Assembly (NCBI GenBank): GCA_019633425.1
Contig: WSUB01000080.1
Span: 119,178-183,177, forward strand
DNA length: 64,000 nucleotides
Reading direction: 5' to 3'
Source of the DNA: Tulasnella sp. 424
Lineage: Eukaryota; Basidiomycota; Agaricomycetes; Cantharellales; Tulasnellaceae
Position numbers and translations under genes: made by a program
Shown: one piece after another, positions 35,351-45,625 of the stretch
Position numbering within the stretch: the stretch's first letter is position 1
How the letters are laid out: each line of letters starts with the position of its first letter
The notes under the pieces: model-generated
Databases searched by the model: none
The model's input: the letters and a program-made list of their open reading frames with translations, nothing else
What the model was told of the DNA's origin: nothing

Positions 35351-36788
35351 CTTGGCGGACGCTAGGACCACTAGGGCCGTTGGAGCCACCTCGACTCTTG
35401 CGACATTGGAACTACTTGAGACGATGGAGCCACTCGAGATCGTGGGGCACCGGGAGGAACAGTATGGATGAGAGCCAAGATTGACCTGGGACTGAACTGC
35501 TAGAGGCCAAAGGACCAAGAAGCTTTCGCTCACTCGGGAACTCGAGAAAGGTCCTTCACTTGCAGCGGAGCAAGTCGTCGTGGTAATTCATTGTTGGTGC
35601 CCCTAACCAGATTCTGTCAGAAGTTTCACCTGAATTGAATCCAGGGTTCACCGTCTGACGTCATGAGTCGTGCCTCGTTTCCGCCAACCCACAACAAACG
35701 TTGCGCCTCGCCTCGAGTTTGTCTTCGGTTTCAAGTTACGGGGGTCTGCATCCACTCCACGTCACCCCGACCTTCTCCGCCGAGATCCAGAATTTGTCTA
35801 GATAGAAGGCGTACGTATGGCAGACGACTCGTCAGCATGTCAGTCCCTAGATCTCCAAGATTGAGGCACGCAGTGGGTTAGCCGAATCCCCTCCCTCGGC
35901 CATTCGTTCCCATTCCTGGGGATGCCCGCCCTTCCCGCCCCGCTCAAACATCGCTTGGGGGAAGCGAACCGAGAAGCCTTGCCTTTGGGCGAAGTCTAGC
36001 TGTACAAGCCCCACCGGAAGCATTGAGTCACTCTTTCTAAATGAGGTCAAAACCACCCAACTGAGTGTGGCGGGTCAAAGTGTAGTCTCTACCACAGGCT
36101 TATCACCGCGCCTTTACCTCGGACCAAGAGTCAGGACCTCCTGAGTCCCGCTCAGCCGGTTCAAGAAGTCAAAAAGATCTGAAACACGCCGTGAAACGAG
36201 ACTCAGTGTCAGGTCTGAAAGCCTGTTTTTAATTTTTCAAACGGCTTTTGAGATTGTGAGAGGGTCCTTCATGGAAGCAAAAGATCTCTTTCTACCAAAA
36301 CGGTCTTGGATTTTGGGCCACTCGGTGAGAGGCGGGCTCGCACTTCTCCTTTCGGGTTTTCAGCAGTCTTCCCCATCTAGAAAAGGGCGGTTGTCTTACC
36401 AACCACCATAGGCAAGTACGTCTAAGATGGACCTATCTCTGTAGTGTGCTCGGCCCATCGTGCTTGGTGCATGTTCTCCTCCTGATGCCCGCCCTTCACT
36501 GGGAGGCGAATCCGTACATCAATAGGATGATGTGATGAAGAACTACGTTCAACCACCAACCCATCACTCTCTTAAAAGCCTTAATTCTTCGACCACCCTC
36601 AACTCTCCTCTTTACCCACCCACATTCATCAAACCCGATCCTTCCAACCCCTCCTCCTCCTCTGGCTGAAAACCCTGCTCCTCACGATCGTTCTTCCCTG
36701 CGCCATCAAGTCCTCATAACCCCCCCAACTATCGAATTGAATCGTCTCACGGTGAGGCAAGCACACTGAACACTATAGAAAGGGTGCT
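35351..36788. other. Spacer upstream of K5
   Basis: About 1.4 kb, largely matched by 27061-28203 in copy A. No gene is supported; the last 150 bp are probable K5 5' UTR. Confidence 0.5.
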
Positions 36789-38385
36789 ATGAGTCCCGTT
36801 CTGCAAACTTCATCCGCTCGGCCTAATAATCTACCTGTGTCGGTCGTGCCCTCGACAAGGATCGGGCTGAATAGTTTTATAATCATAATGAGCCAAGCTT
36901 CAGCACCGAACTCCACCAATGCTATGAATGCCGCGCAGCAAGCATCACCCGCTCGTTCCACACTTTCGGTGGCGGTTGTGCCTACGGCAAGCGACGAGCC
37001 AAACGGTCCCCCAATAAGCTCCAGCTTACCATTGGCCCCCAATACCGGGGATCCTCAAAACCTCCGTTTCTGGCCAGCAAAGCCTTGCTTTTCTGGATGG
37101 ATCAGCAGGCCAGAAGGAAAACCTTCTTACGTAGGTGGTTACAGTGACGTTTGGCGGTGCGGTGTTCAGTTCTCTACCCCGTCAGAGGCGCTTCCTCGAG
37201 AGGTAAGCCCTTCAACCTTTGTACTACATTAGAAGACAAACTCAGCCACCTACTTACCAGGTTGCCGTCAAGGTTCTTAGACCTGTCTTGCTGAATGATT
37301 ACAATGGCAGCACTGCAAGCGCACGGTTCCTGCAGGTAAATCTTTCTCGCAAATGATTCCAAAGGAATTTTTAAAAATAAATGGATTTCTTTAGAGGTTC
37401 CAACAAGAAGCCATAACCTGGGTCGAACTCAACCACCCGAACATTGTCTCCCTTATTGGATGCACCTTGACACCAAGTCTTTCGTTCATATCGCCTTGGT
37501 ATCAGCGAGGAAATCTGAACCGTCATCTGAAGAACCACTCTGAGACTGAGAAGCTCCGACTGGTACGTTGAGATCATTTTCATTTTATTTTACCAGCATC
37601 TAGCCCAGGGCCTACTTAGGACTGAATTTTCTCTCCCTAGGTCCTTGGGATTGCAAAAGGACTCGAATATCTCCACTCTCGCAGCCCACCGGTGGTTCAT
37701 GGAGATCTTAAACCGGTCAGTGGTGATTTCCTCTCAGGTTCCCCCCTGAGACTCACCAAGGACACTTTACAGGAAAATATCCTGCTTTCTGACCATGGAG
37801 AACCACTCCTAACGGATTTTGGCCTTTCAACGATCCTCGGAGAAGAGGCTATGTACACACCTTCCCATCCCTTTGGAGGGAGTACGCCATGGATGTCGCC
37901 AGAGTGCATCAGAGGAGAGTCGAGGTTGTGCCAGAGCGACATCTATAGCTTTGGAAGTTTGGCTTTTAAGGTAAATACGTTTCCTTCGATCTGTTCCATA
38001 TTTCCTTCCGATGGACTGAATCAAACCGTTCCCCTCTTTTATCTAGGTTATGACGGGGACCTCGCCGCATGCTGGGTTGACACATTATCAAATCACGCTT
38101 AATGTTTGCAATAGCAAGTATCCTGTTGACGATTGGAGCAAGTACCCTCAGCTCCAGGATTCGGTCAAGGATCTTATTAAACACTGCTGGGCCGGGTTGC
38201 CAAATGCCAGGCCCTCCATGCCGGAAGTCGTTCAGCGGTTAACGACCCTTCTCGATTCCTACGAATCGGAGGCCCATGCCGCCTACAGCGAGCCAGAAAC
38301 AGCGCGGGGTTGGAGCTTGATCTCGATCGCCGTCTTCGCCATCTTTTTGATCCAGACGGCGCTTTGCGCTTTGGCGATACAGTAG
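36789..38385 (+). CDS. TKL-like protein kinase K5, long type with C-terminal membrane segment
   Basis: Exons: 36789-37202, 37261-37335, 37395-37562, 37641-37715, 37773-37970 and 38047-38385; 422 aa. The N-terminal linker holds two copies of the Q-T/A-S-x-A-R motif. The kinase domain has [14 protein letters not shown] (Lys 142), FQQEA (Glu 168), HGDLKPEN (Asp 241), DFGLST (Asp 259) and WMSPE. The glycine-loop entry reads [12 protein letters not shown]. The C-terminus [22 protein letters not shown] is a single hydrophobic stretch ending at the last residue, as in a tail-anchored protein. It is the full-length counterpart of the deleted K3. All core catalytic residues are present. Confidence 0.87.
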
Positions 38386-38723
38386 CAGCACTACCGCCTC
38401 CGCTCCAGCTGCCTATTCAACACATATTACTTCACACACCGCCTCCAGCCTTCCTTTCTCACATTCGCTCTATCAACGACTTAACGTTCCCGACCCATCG
38501 CCTCCATGCCCCTGCTCGGCTTCCGCACAACGTCACCTTTCCTCTCGAGTCTCTCAAGCTCTACCCTCTCCCTCTGGTGGTGACAGAGCCTGCCCTACTT
38601 TATTTAGTTTATTTCACTTTTCATCCGTCTCTCACACCTGCTTCTCTATTTGTCTGCGCCACACGTCTGGCGCATCGTTCTGTCCAGTGCTGCATCCCTA
38701 CGCCTTGTTACAGCTCTTATTCG
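38386..38723. other. K5 3' flank
   Basis: About 340 bp, pyrimidine-rich, similar in style to the 3' flanks of K7-K10. No gene is seen. Confidence 0.5.
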
Positions 38724-39370
38724 CAATGTTTGATGTCGCTAGACGTTTGAGGGCCATAGAAAATATTTCCCCTTGAGAATCCAAAATAAGTCGCCGGAGG
38801 ATGGTTAAGATTGTGGTGTTGGCGCGTCCGCCGCGTCGTCATGAGCCGAATTTGTACATGGATGTTCGAACATAGCCTGCATTCTCCTCGAGCAGACGAC
38901 CGTAGGACAACACTGAGAGTCCCCAACGTCAGCTTAATACGCCTCGATTGAATTGATTGTGTGGCTCCGCCAGTGGGCGCGACTTGAGCTTGCTGCGGAA
39001 AGGGTCAATGGCTTTAGCAATGTCACCCGTACGTTGATCAACAAGCCCTCCCATTTACTCCCCGTGGCTCACTGAAAGAGCTCTTCCATAGCCCCCCTGC
39101 AAGCATCGCCCTCGCAGCTCTCGATTTAATCAAGGCGAGCTTTACACTAACCTGTGTAATGTACCGTGGAACGTTGGTCCGTTATATCTCCCGCCGTGCG
39201 GAGTGGTTTATTGAGAAGGATTGTCAGGCTCTGATTAGCAGCCGAGCGGTATGCCACAACGTTAACTTGCGCAGACTGACTTCCTTCTTGGGTCGCTTGG
39301 ATAACCTCTTGTCCTAGCGTACGTCGCCGTTGACTGGGTTAATATTGACCTCCGTCACACAGTACTAGTA
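38724..39370 (-). pseudogene. Shuffled LIG1 fragments, site 3
   Basis: 38724-38880 matches the LIG1 start codon and promoter (15728-15880), with GATGTCGCTAGACGTTTGAGG and GTGGTGTTGGCGCGTC. 39030-39240 matches exon 5 and its preceding intron (13385-13610). 39265-39365 matches exon 4 (13690-13790). The joined order promoter, exon 5, exon 4 is not the gene order and agrees with the exon 4 position in copy A, so the rearrangement predates the duplication. Frames are broken. Confidence 0.8.
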
Positions 39371-40718
39371 TCCGGTCAGTTGATAGGTAGATCACGTCGC
39401 TGAACTTTGGGTGCTACGTGCAGTGCTTCTTTTGATAATTCAAATCAAGTAGTCCAGGTAGGGTGGTCATAGTCGCAGTCGTTGCGAGTCTCCACGTGCG
39501 GCGGAAGATGCCTGTATCCTCGAACACGGGGATCTACCTACGGCCATTACCGACAGACGTCAACCCGATGATTACTGATCACATCGTCTATGTTAAGAGG
39601 GCATTGAAAAGAGAGGGAAGCCGACGTGACATGCGAAGTACCGCACTTGATCTCTGATACGTTGGGTGTATTCGTCGGATGGTATGCATCAGGTAGGTTA
39701 ATATGAGTGGATATGGAGGAGGCCCCGTCGAGACGGGTAAGGGCACAAGCTTAATGTGGAGTATAAACAAATACGATCATTGTGTACAGCATAGATCAAC
39801 CCAGGGGGAGGGCCTCCATCGTGAGGGTATCAGTTCCAGTTGTTTGCATCATGTTCGGGCCGCAACACGTTGCATCTACTCTCGCGTGTCAAATGGCCTT
39901 CGTCCTCGCGTAATTAGCGCACCGGGGCCGTGCTGCTTTTTAGCTATGATCACATCTTCTGCAAAGCTAACCCCTGGCTCATGAGTCACGAAATAGACGA
40001 GTGCGAGTTCGGAGCAAATGAGCGGTCGTTGGAAGTGCTAACTCGGGCGAGAGGGCAGCCAGTCAGCCCAGGTTTCTTGGCCAGCCGCGCTCAGCTAGCC
40101 GACGTTTCCGTACCTTCCTCCCCCTATCTTGGCAAAGTAGATGCTGGTAGAATGCAGAGATCTCCAATAGTTCTAAAATGTCCAAGCCAAAATGGAAGAG
40201 ATCCGCTTGCTACTGGTTATCCTTTCATTGGGCCGGGGAGTTCAGGAGGGCAACGTTCGAACGGAACACATTAACCCTGCTGGAAGATGAAATGATGAAA
40301 CAGCTCTTTTCACGACAACTGGCCCAAGGTCATTGTCCTAAGTTCCGGTGTTCGTGTAAGCTTCCGACTCGATATATCTGGCTTCGAAGTTCGGATAAAC
40401 ATCGCATTATGTAACGCTCCCCTGACTCCTGTTCCGAGTGTTCTTCTCCGACGCACGACCCTCCAACCGAGCTCGCCGCCCGGAGGGAATTTCGGCTCAC
40501 GGTGCGACGATCCTTGCCATTCGATCTGACCTGTAATCCACTGGGCCACATACACATATAAATGTGTGCTGCTGTAAATTACGTGTTCGTCATAGACACC
40601 AGTCCCCCTCAACTCTCATCGAAAGTAACCATTCCGGATCTCACAGCAACTCTAAGGTTTTTGGAAGCGACTAATCTCCCCGTGAACCGCCCGACCTTCT
40701 CAATCCCCTCACACGTCA
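39371..40718. other. Spacer upstream of K6
   Basis: Counterpart of 29631-31115. Shared elements include TGAGTCACGAAATAGAC and GGTATGCATCAGGTAGG. No shared reading frame, no gene called. Confidence 0.7.
40551..40569 (+). promoter_or_regulatory. TATA-like element upstream of K6
   Basis: TACACATATAAATGTGTGC, about 150 bp before the K6 ATG, aligned with 30901-30918 upstream of K4. Confidence 0.4.
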
Positions 40719-42483
40719 ATGCTGAGGTCGTCGTTGTTCGCAAAGATTGTTTCCCGGAATGTTGAGGCCAAGGAATGGCTCAAGGTAAGCAATTATTGAT
40801 CTTATTGGCCATCCTCCGTCGCCAGCGCTGATGACTTCGTAGCTGCTCACGGTTGAGTGTCTTCGACAACTTCAGGTCATATATCAACACTTTTGCAGAA
40901 AGAAAGATTCTACAGAGCAACAACCAACCCCGATATCATCTCGAGGAAAAGTTTCCGCAGAGAAATCTCCAGCAGGGCAGTATTCTGACGCCGCACACCA
41001 ACTCTCCCTGCCACCCCGTCCAAACCAAGGTCAGTGCCCTCCTGCCCCCAACGACGGCAGTCAATCTTGAACCACTGGTGAACGTACCACTGAAAAATCC
41101 CTGCACTGTGGTTGTTGTAGCAAAAGGACTCGTCCAGCCTACCACGTTCACCACAAACCGCCCTTCGGCGCTAGAAACGGCACAGCACACCGCGGCCCCA
41201 CCTCCGCAAACACCATCCGCTCGGTCTAATATCCCAAGGCCCATCTCGTTACTGGATTCTAATGCCAACATTCGACTGGAGCGCTGTTTCTGGCCGAGGA
41301 AACCTTCCTTGCTTGGATGGATATCCGAACCAGAAGGCAAACCTACCTACGGTGGAGCTTTCAGTAACGTCTGGTGCTGCAAAATTAGGTTCTATACGTC
41401 ATCAGAGACGCTTCCAACCCAGGTTAGCTTCTCTTGAATACGGAAAACACACTGAACGGTTTACACGAGCCTGATCTCGAATCCCATAGGCTGCCGTGAA
41501 AGTACCTCGACTGATCAATGCCAGCAACACCCTACCAGATGAGCGCTTGCTACAGGTGTGTCATTTTTATCCATTCCACTCACAACTGAATCACCCTAAA
41601 GAATTATTCGTCCAGCGATTCCAAGAAGAAGGCAGAACTTGGTCTGGACTACAAGACCACCCGAATATCGTTCCCCTGATTGGGTGGACCTTGGCTCCCA
41701 ATCTCTCACTCATATCACCCTGGTACAAGCAAGGAAGCTTAGCCGGCTACTTAAAGATGAGGAAGATTTCTAGGGTGGAAGGGCTGCAACTTGTATGTTT
41801 GAATCATTGTCGCCGTTGCCGCTATTTGACCTAGCTCCCGCTTTTCCTCCATAGCTACTTGGCGTCGCAAAGGGACTTGAGCATCTTCACTCGCTTAGTC
41901 CACCTGTAGTTCACGGTGATCTCAAACCCGTTGGTATTTTTTTTGCTCATCCACGGATGAAGGTCACTGAACGTACTTTATAGGACAACGTCCTTCTGTC
42001 CGACGAAGGGGAAGCTCTGCTAACGGACTTCGGCCTTTCAACTATAGTGGGCCAAGAGTCGATGTATACCTCCTCTCATCTTTGTGGGGGAAGCGTCCCG
42101 TGGATGTCGCCAGAACAAATGATCGAAGGGTCGAAGTCTTGCCAGAGCGACGTCTATAGCTTTGGGAGTTTGGCATTTACGGTAAGTATGGAAGATCTCA
42201 TGCTCATTTCGGTACGCTGACAAAGGATGCACCGCTTATCTTTGCCTAGGTGCTGACAGGGAAACCTCCGCACGCCAAATTAACTCCTGCTCAAATCATT
42301 CGTAAGGTCTGCGATGACACAAACCCGCGGGATCCTGTCAAAAACTGGAGAAAATATCCTCAAGTTAAGGGACCCACTGGAAGTCTCCTCGAGGACTGCT
42401 GGTCACGCTCGCCCGATGCCCGGCCGCCCATGTCAGAGGTCGTTCGACGAATATCTGCTCTCCTCGAGTGTTGCGTGACTTAG
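40719..42483 (+). CDS. TKL-like protein kinase K6, short type
   Basis: Exons: 40719-40784, 40903-41029, 41121-41422, 41490-41555, 41616-41792, 41855-41929, 41984-42181 and 42250-42483; 414 aa. The start MLRSSLFAKIVSRNVE resembles K4. The 91-nt intron 41030-41120 (GTCAGT...GTAG) matches the K4 intron. The kinase domain has GGAFSNVW, AAVKV (Lys 169), FQEEG (Glu 191 or 192), HGDLKPDN (Asp 268), DFGLST (Asp 286) and WMSPEQ. It ends at ISALLECCVT without a membrane segment. The exon that follows AAVKV is three codons shorter than in K4. The donor at 41930 (GTTGGT) is weak, and a competing GTATTT lies four bases on, which would break the frame. Confidence 0.8.
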
Positions 42484-42864
42484 AGTTATGCCTCGGACGA
42501 AGTATCTCAAGCTCAGACATTTGCTCACTCGATTGCAAGCATTGTCGAGGATGACTCTCCTTCAAGGCTTGAGCTGGAACTTGCTCCTGGACCTCACGAT
42601 GGGTTTCATCTGGTCTAAGCCCCGAATCGGGGTTATCTAACAAAAGAAATACCTGGTACTACCACTGGTCCACATAATTCTCGCTATCCTAACCCAATAT
42701 GTAATGTGCCTCACTGATTCGGAGTGCTGGCATGCCATCTCGTACAATTCTTAATTCGGGCCGCTGCAGACTTATAATACTACCCTCCTATATAGTATAT
42801 TGTAATTTTCGCATTATTCTAATATCTATGTACAACATATCCAATGGGATTGCAAAAATGACCA
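42484..42864. other. K6 3' flank, no gene seen
   Basis: About 380 bp, AT-rich around 42780-42850. Nothing recognised. Confidence 0.5.
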
Positions 42865-43410
42865 TGAGGATTTTTGGTTGTCGTTCCCCAGTCCAGGGAC
42901 GGATGCTGACGTCGGACAGGAGTGGGTCGGACGTCAAGTCTGGATATACCACTGGTTCCTTGGTGGAAGCTGTTGCCGGGATGCCAGAAATGACCTTCGG
43001 TTTCGCGGGAGAAGCCATGCGCGATGGCCGTTTCATCGACGCCCATGTTGACGCCGGCCGGTTTTCAACTTGACGGTCCAGGAACACTATAAGCCCTCCT
43101 TCCGACGTTAAGTAATGGCCTTTTTTTGATTCGACGAACGTCCATCATTTCCGCTGCCCGTCATCCACATCACTCGAGCTTGGATCCAGCTCAATAATAA
43201 AAGCCTGCCCTTTCCCTTTCGCATCAACCTTCATCCCTTTCCACCCTCCTTTGTGGTCTTGAGTCGAACAATTGCAGGCGAGGCGAAGAACCATCCAACC
43301 TTTGCGACCCAGTGTTCGGGTTTTCTTTATTATTTCTAGATCCTGCCCTCATCCGTTCGCTCTTGATAGGTGTAAAATAACGTCGCAGGTCATTTGGGTG
43401 CCATTCACAG
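42865..43410 (-). pseudogene. LIG1 exon 1 fragment, site 4
   Basis: Matches LIG1 15093-15757 in gene order. The minus-strand translation keeps [23 protein letters not shown] and, near the old start, SRNNKENPNTGSQRLD against [16 protein letters not shown] in LIG1. The PCNA-box residues after QRLD are changed (GSSP in place of SFFA). The start codon and following codons are disrupted, and internal deletions remove about 100 bp. No other exons follow. Non-functional. Confidence 0.85.
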
Positions 43411-43875
43411 CAGCCAAAATAAGGTGCCGTTAACATCGGAGTGTTGGCGCCCTCCAGGACAGGATTAAGTTCGGTGTTGTCTTGATGTTGGGGTCATTAG
43501 AGGATGGGTTGGTGGTTAAGTGATGAAACGGTCATGGTTGATGGTTGTGGGGAAAGCCCGGCTCAGGTCAGGGTGCGTGGCGAACTGGACTGGAGCCTTG
43601 AGGCTGCCATGCCCCATTGCACATATGAACTTTACCCGACCGACATAAACAGTGCAAGGCTCTTCTCATCTCATCCTCACTCTTCTCATCCCCCCAGCTC
43701 GAAGCTTAGGACCTCAAAGCATCTTTCATTTCACTCACCATCTTGGGCTTGAAGCCTTGAAATCCCGCAACACCATCAATTCCCTCCTCGTCAGCTTGAA
43801 GCTTGATCAAACCCTGCATTTCCAACCCCCGGCGTGAACTCTCAAACCTCCTCCATTTCTGCGGCCCGCGTCATA
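43411..43875. other. Upstream region of K7
   Basis: About 460 bp; pyrimidine-rich from 43660 to 43840 (TCATCCTCACTCTTCTC), typical of a fungal promoter or 5' UTR. Confidence 0.5.
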
Positions 43876-45625
43876 ATGAGCAGGATCACTCGAGGGGAAC
43901 GACTACCAACTCCTCAAACTCCAGAGTCCGGAATGTCAAGACGCCCCATTTTGGCGCAGCCCGATCCAGAGGCACCGAGGGAGATCTCACCACCCGACAC
44001 CTGCACTGCGAAAAGCCTACTCGCAACAAACGTCGAGCCGGAACAACTCGCAGAGGAGCCAGCTTCAACGCTGAAGTCCACAAAGGATGCCATGAATTCC
44101 GTCCCGCAAACATCGTTCGCTCGGCTCAACCTACCAGTAGCGGTTGTGCCCTCCCCAAACGTCGAGGCGATCGGTCCCACAAGGAGCCAAACGTCAATAC
44201 CGAACGCCACAAACCTCGGAGCTGCGAATCCCATTCGGCAAGCGTCATCAGCTCGGCCCCACTCATCGGTGGTGGTTGTCCCACCACCGATTACTTCACG
44301 GGAGATCGGTTTCTCGCCAGCAAAGCCTTCCTATTCGGGATGCATTAGTGAGCCGAAAGGATCTCCGCCTTGCAGAGGTGGCTACGGCGACGTGTGGCGG
44401 TGCACAGTACGGTTTTTTGCGCAGTCAGAGGGGCTTCCGCGAGAGGTAGGCCTCTCGGCCGTTGTACCGCCTTTGTCGACAAAACTCAACCACCTGTACA
44501 CCAGGTCGCTGTCAAGGTCCTTAGACCTGTCTTTTTGGATGATTATGATAGCGCCGATGCGCTGGCACGGCTTCTACAGGTACGCCTTACCTGCCTCCAT
44601 TCCGAATCAATTTCCTAAAATAGGATCTGCTTAGAGGTTGAAGCAGGAAGCCAGAACTTGGGACGGACTAGACCACCCGAACATCGTCCCCCTTATTGGA
44701 TGGACAGAGGGACCAGATCTTTCGTTAATATCGCCTTGGTACGAACGTGGAAATCTACACCGTCACCTGAAGAACCTCTCCGACGCTGAGAAGATCCGAC
44801 TGGTGCGTTTAGATCATGATGCATTTAGCATCACTCACCGCAGCGCTTACTTACAAGTGTGTTTGCTCCCACTAGCTCCTTGGCATCGCAAAAGCACTCG
44901 AATATCTCCATTCTCGTAATCCACCCGTGGTTCACGGAGATCTCAAACCGGTCAGTGGTTACTTCATCTTAGGTTCCTCCACGAGATTTACCGAAAACGC
45001 TTCACAGGGAAATATCCTGCTTTCTGACCAGGGAGAACCTCTCCTGGCGGATTTTGGCCTTGCAACGGTCCTCGGAGAAGAGGAAACGTACACTTCTTCT
45101 CATCGCATGGGAGGGAGTACTCCATGGATGTCACCGGAGTGTATAAGAGGTGACTTAAGGTCGTGCGAGAGCGACGTCTATAGCTTCGGAAGCTTGGCTT
45201 TTACGGTAAATACTTTCCCTTTAATCTTCCGCGGCCCCTTCCGGCGCGCTGAACCAAGGACGTCCCCTTCTATTGACCAGGTTATGACTGGGACCTTGCC
45301 ACACGCTGGGTTGACCCACAATCAAATCACGCTCAGGGTTTGCAATGACAAGGACCCGAAAGGTCCTGTCGAGGACTGGAGCAAGTATCCTCAGCTGGGA
45401 CCGGTCAAGGATATCTTAAAGCAGTGTTGGGCTCGGTCACCAAACGCAAGGCCTTCCATACCATCAATTGTTTCGCGGTTAACGACCCTTCTCGAACCCT
45501 ACGAATCGGGAACTCCCACCGTCTCCAGCGAACCAGAAGCGAAGAAGAGTTTGAAGATAATGTGGCTCTTGGCCTTGGCTGTCATTTTCATCGGGATGGA
45601 GCTTTGCCATTGGGTGATTCGGTAA
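43876..45625 (+). CDS. TKL-like protein kinase K7, long type with C-terminal membrane segment
   Basis: Exons: 43876-44445, 44505-44579, 44635-44802, 44876-44950, 45008-45205 and 45281-45625; 476 aa, the longest copy because of a 160-residue linker with two motif copies (VPQTSFARLNLPVAVV and IRQASSARPHSSVVVV). An alternative start at MSRRPIL (18 codons later) corresponds to the K8 start. The kinase domain has GGYGDVWRC, VAVKV (Lys 194), LKQEA (Glu 220), HGDLKP (Asp 293), GN in place of EN before ILL (the metal-binding Asn is kept), ADFGLAT (Asp 311) and WMSPE. The tail IMWLLALAVIFIGMELC is hydrophobic and close to the end. It sits between a LIG1 relic and a U-family relic. Confidence 0.87.

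Larger units (their letters stand above)
34960..42483 (+). repeat. Segmental duplication, copy B
   Basis: Same gene order as copy A (26490-32902): short-type kinase 5' relic, spacer, long-type kinase (K5, complete here), LIG1 fragments, spacer, short-type kinase (K6). It is about 1.1 kb longer than A, mainly because K5 keeps the kinase domain that K3 lost. Confidence 0.85.
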
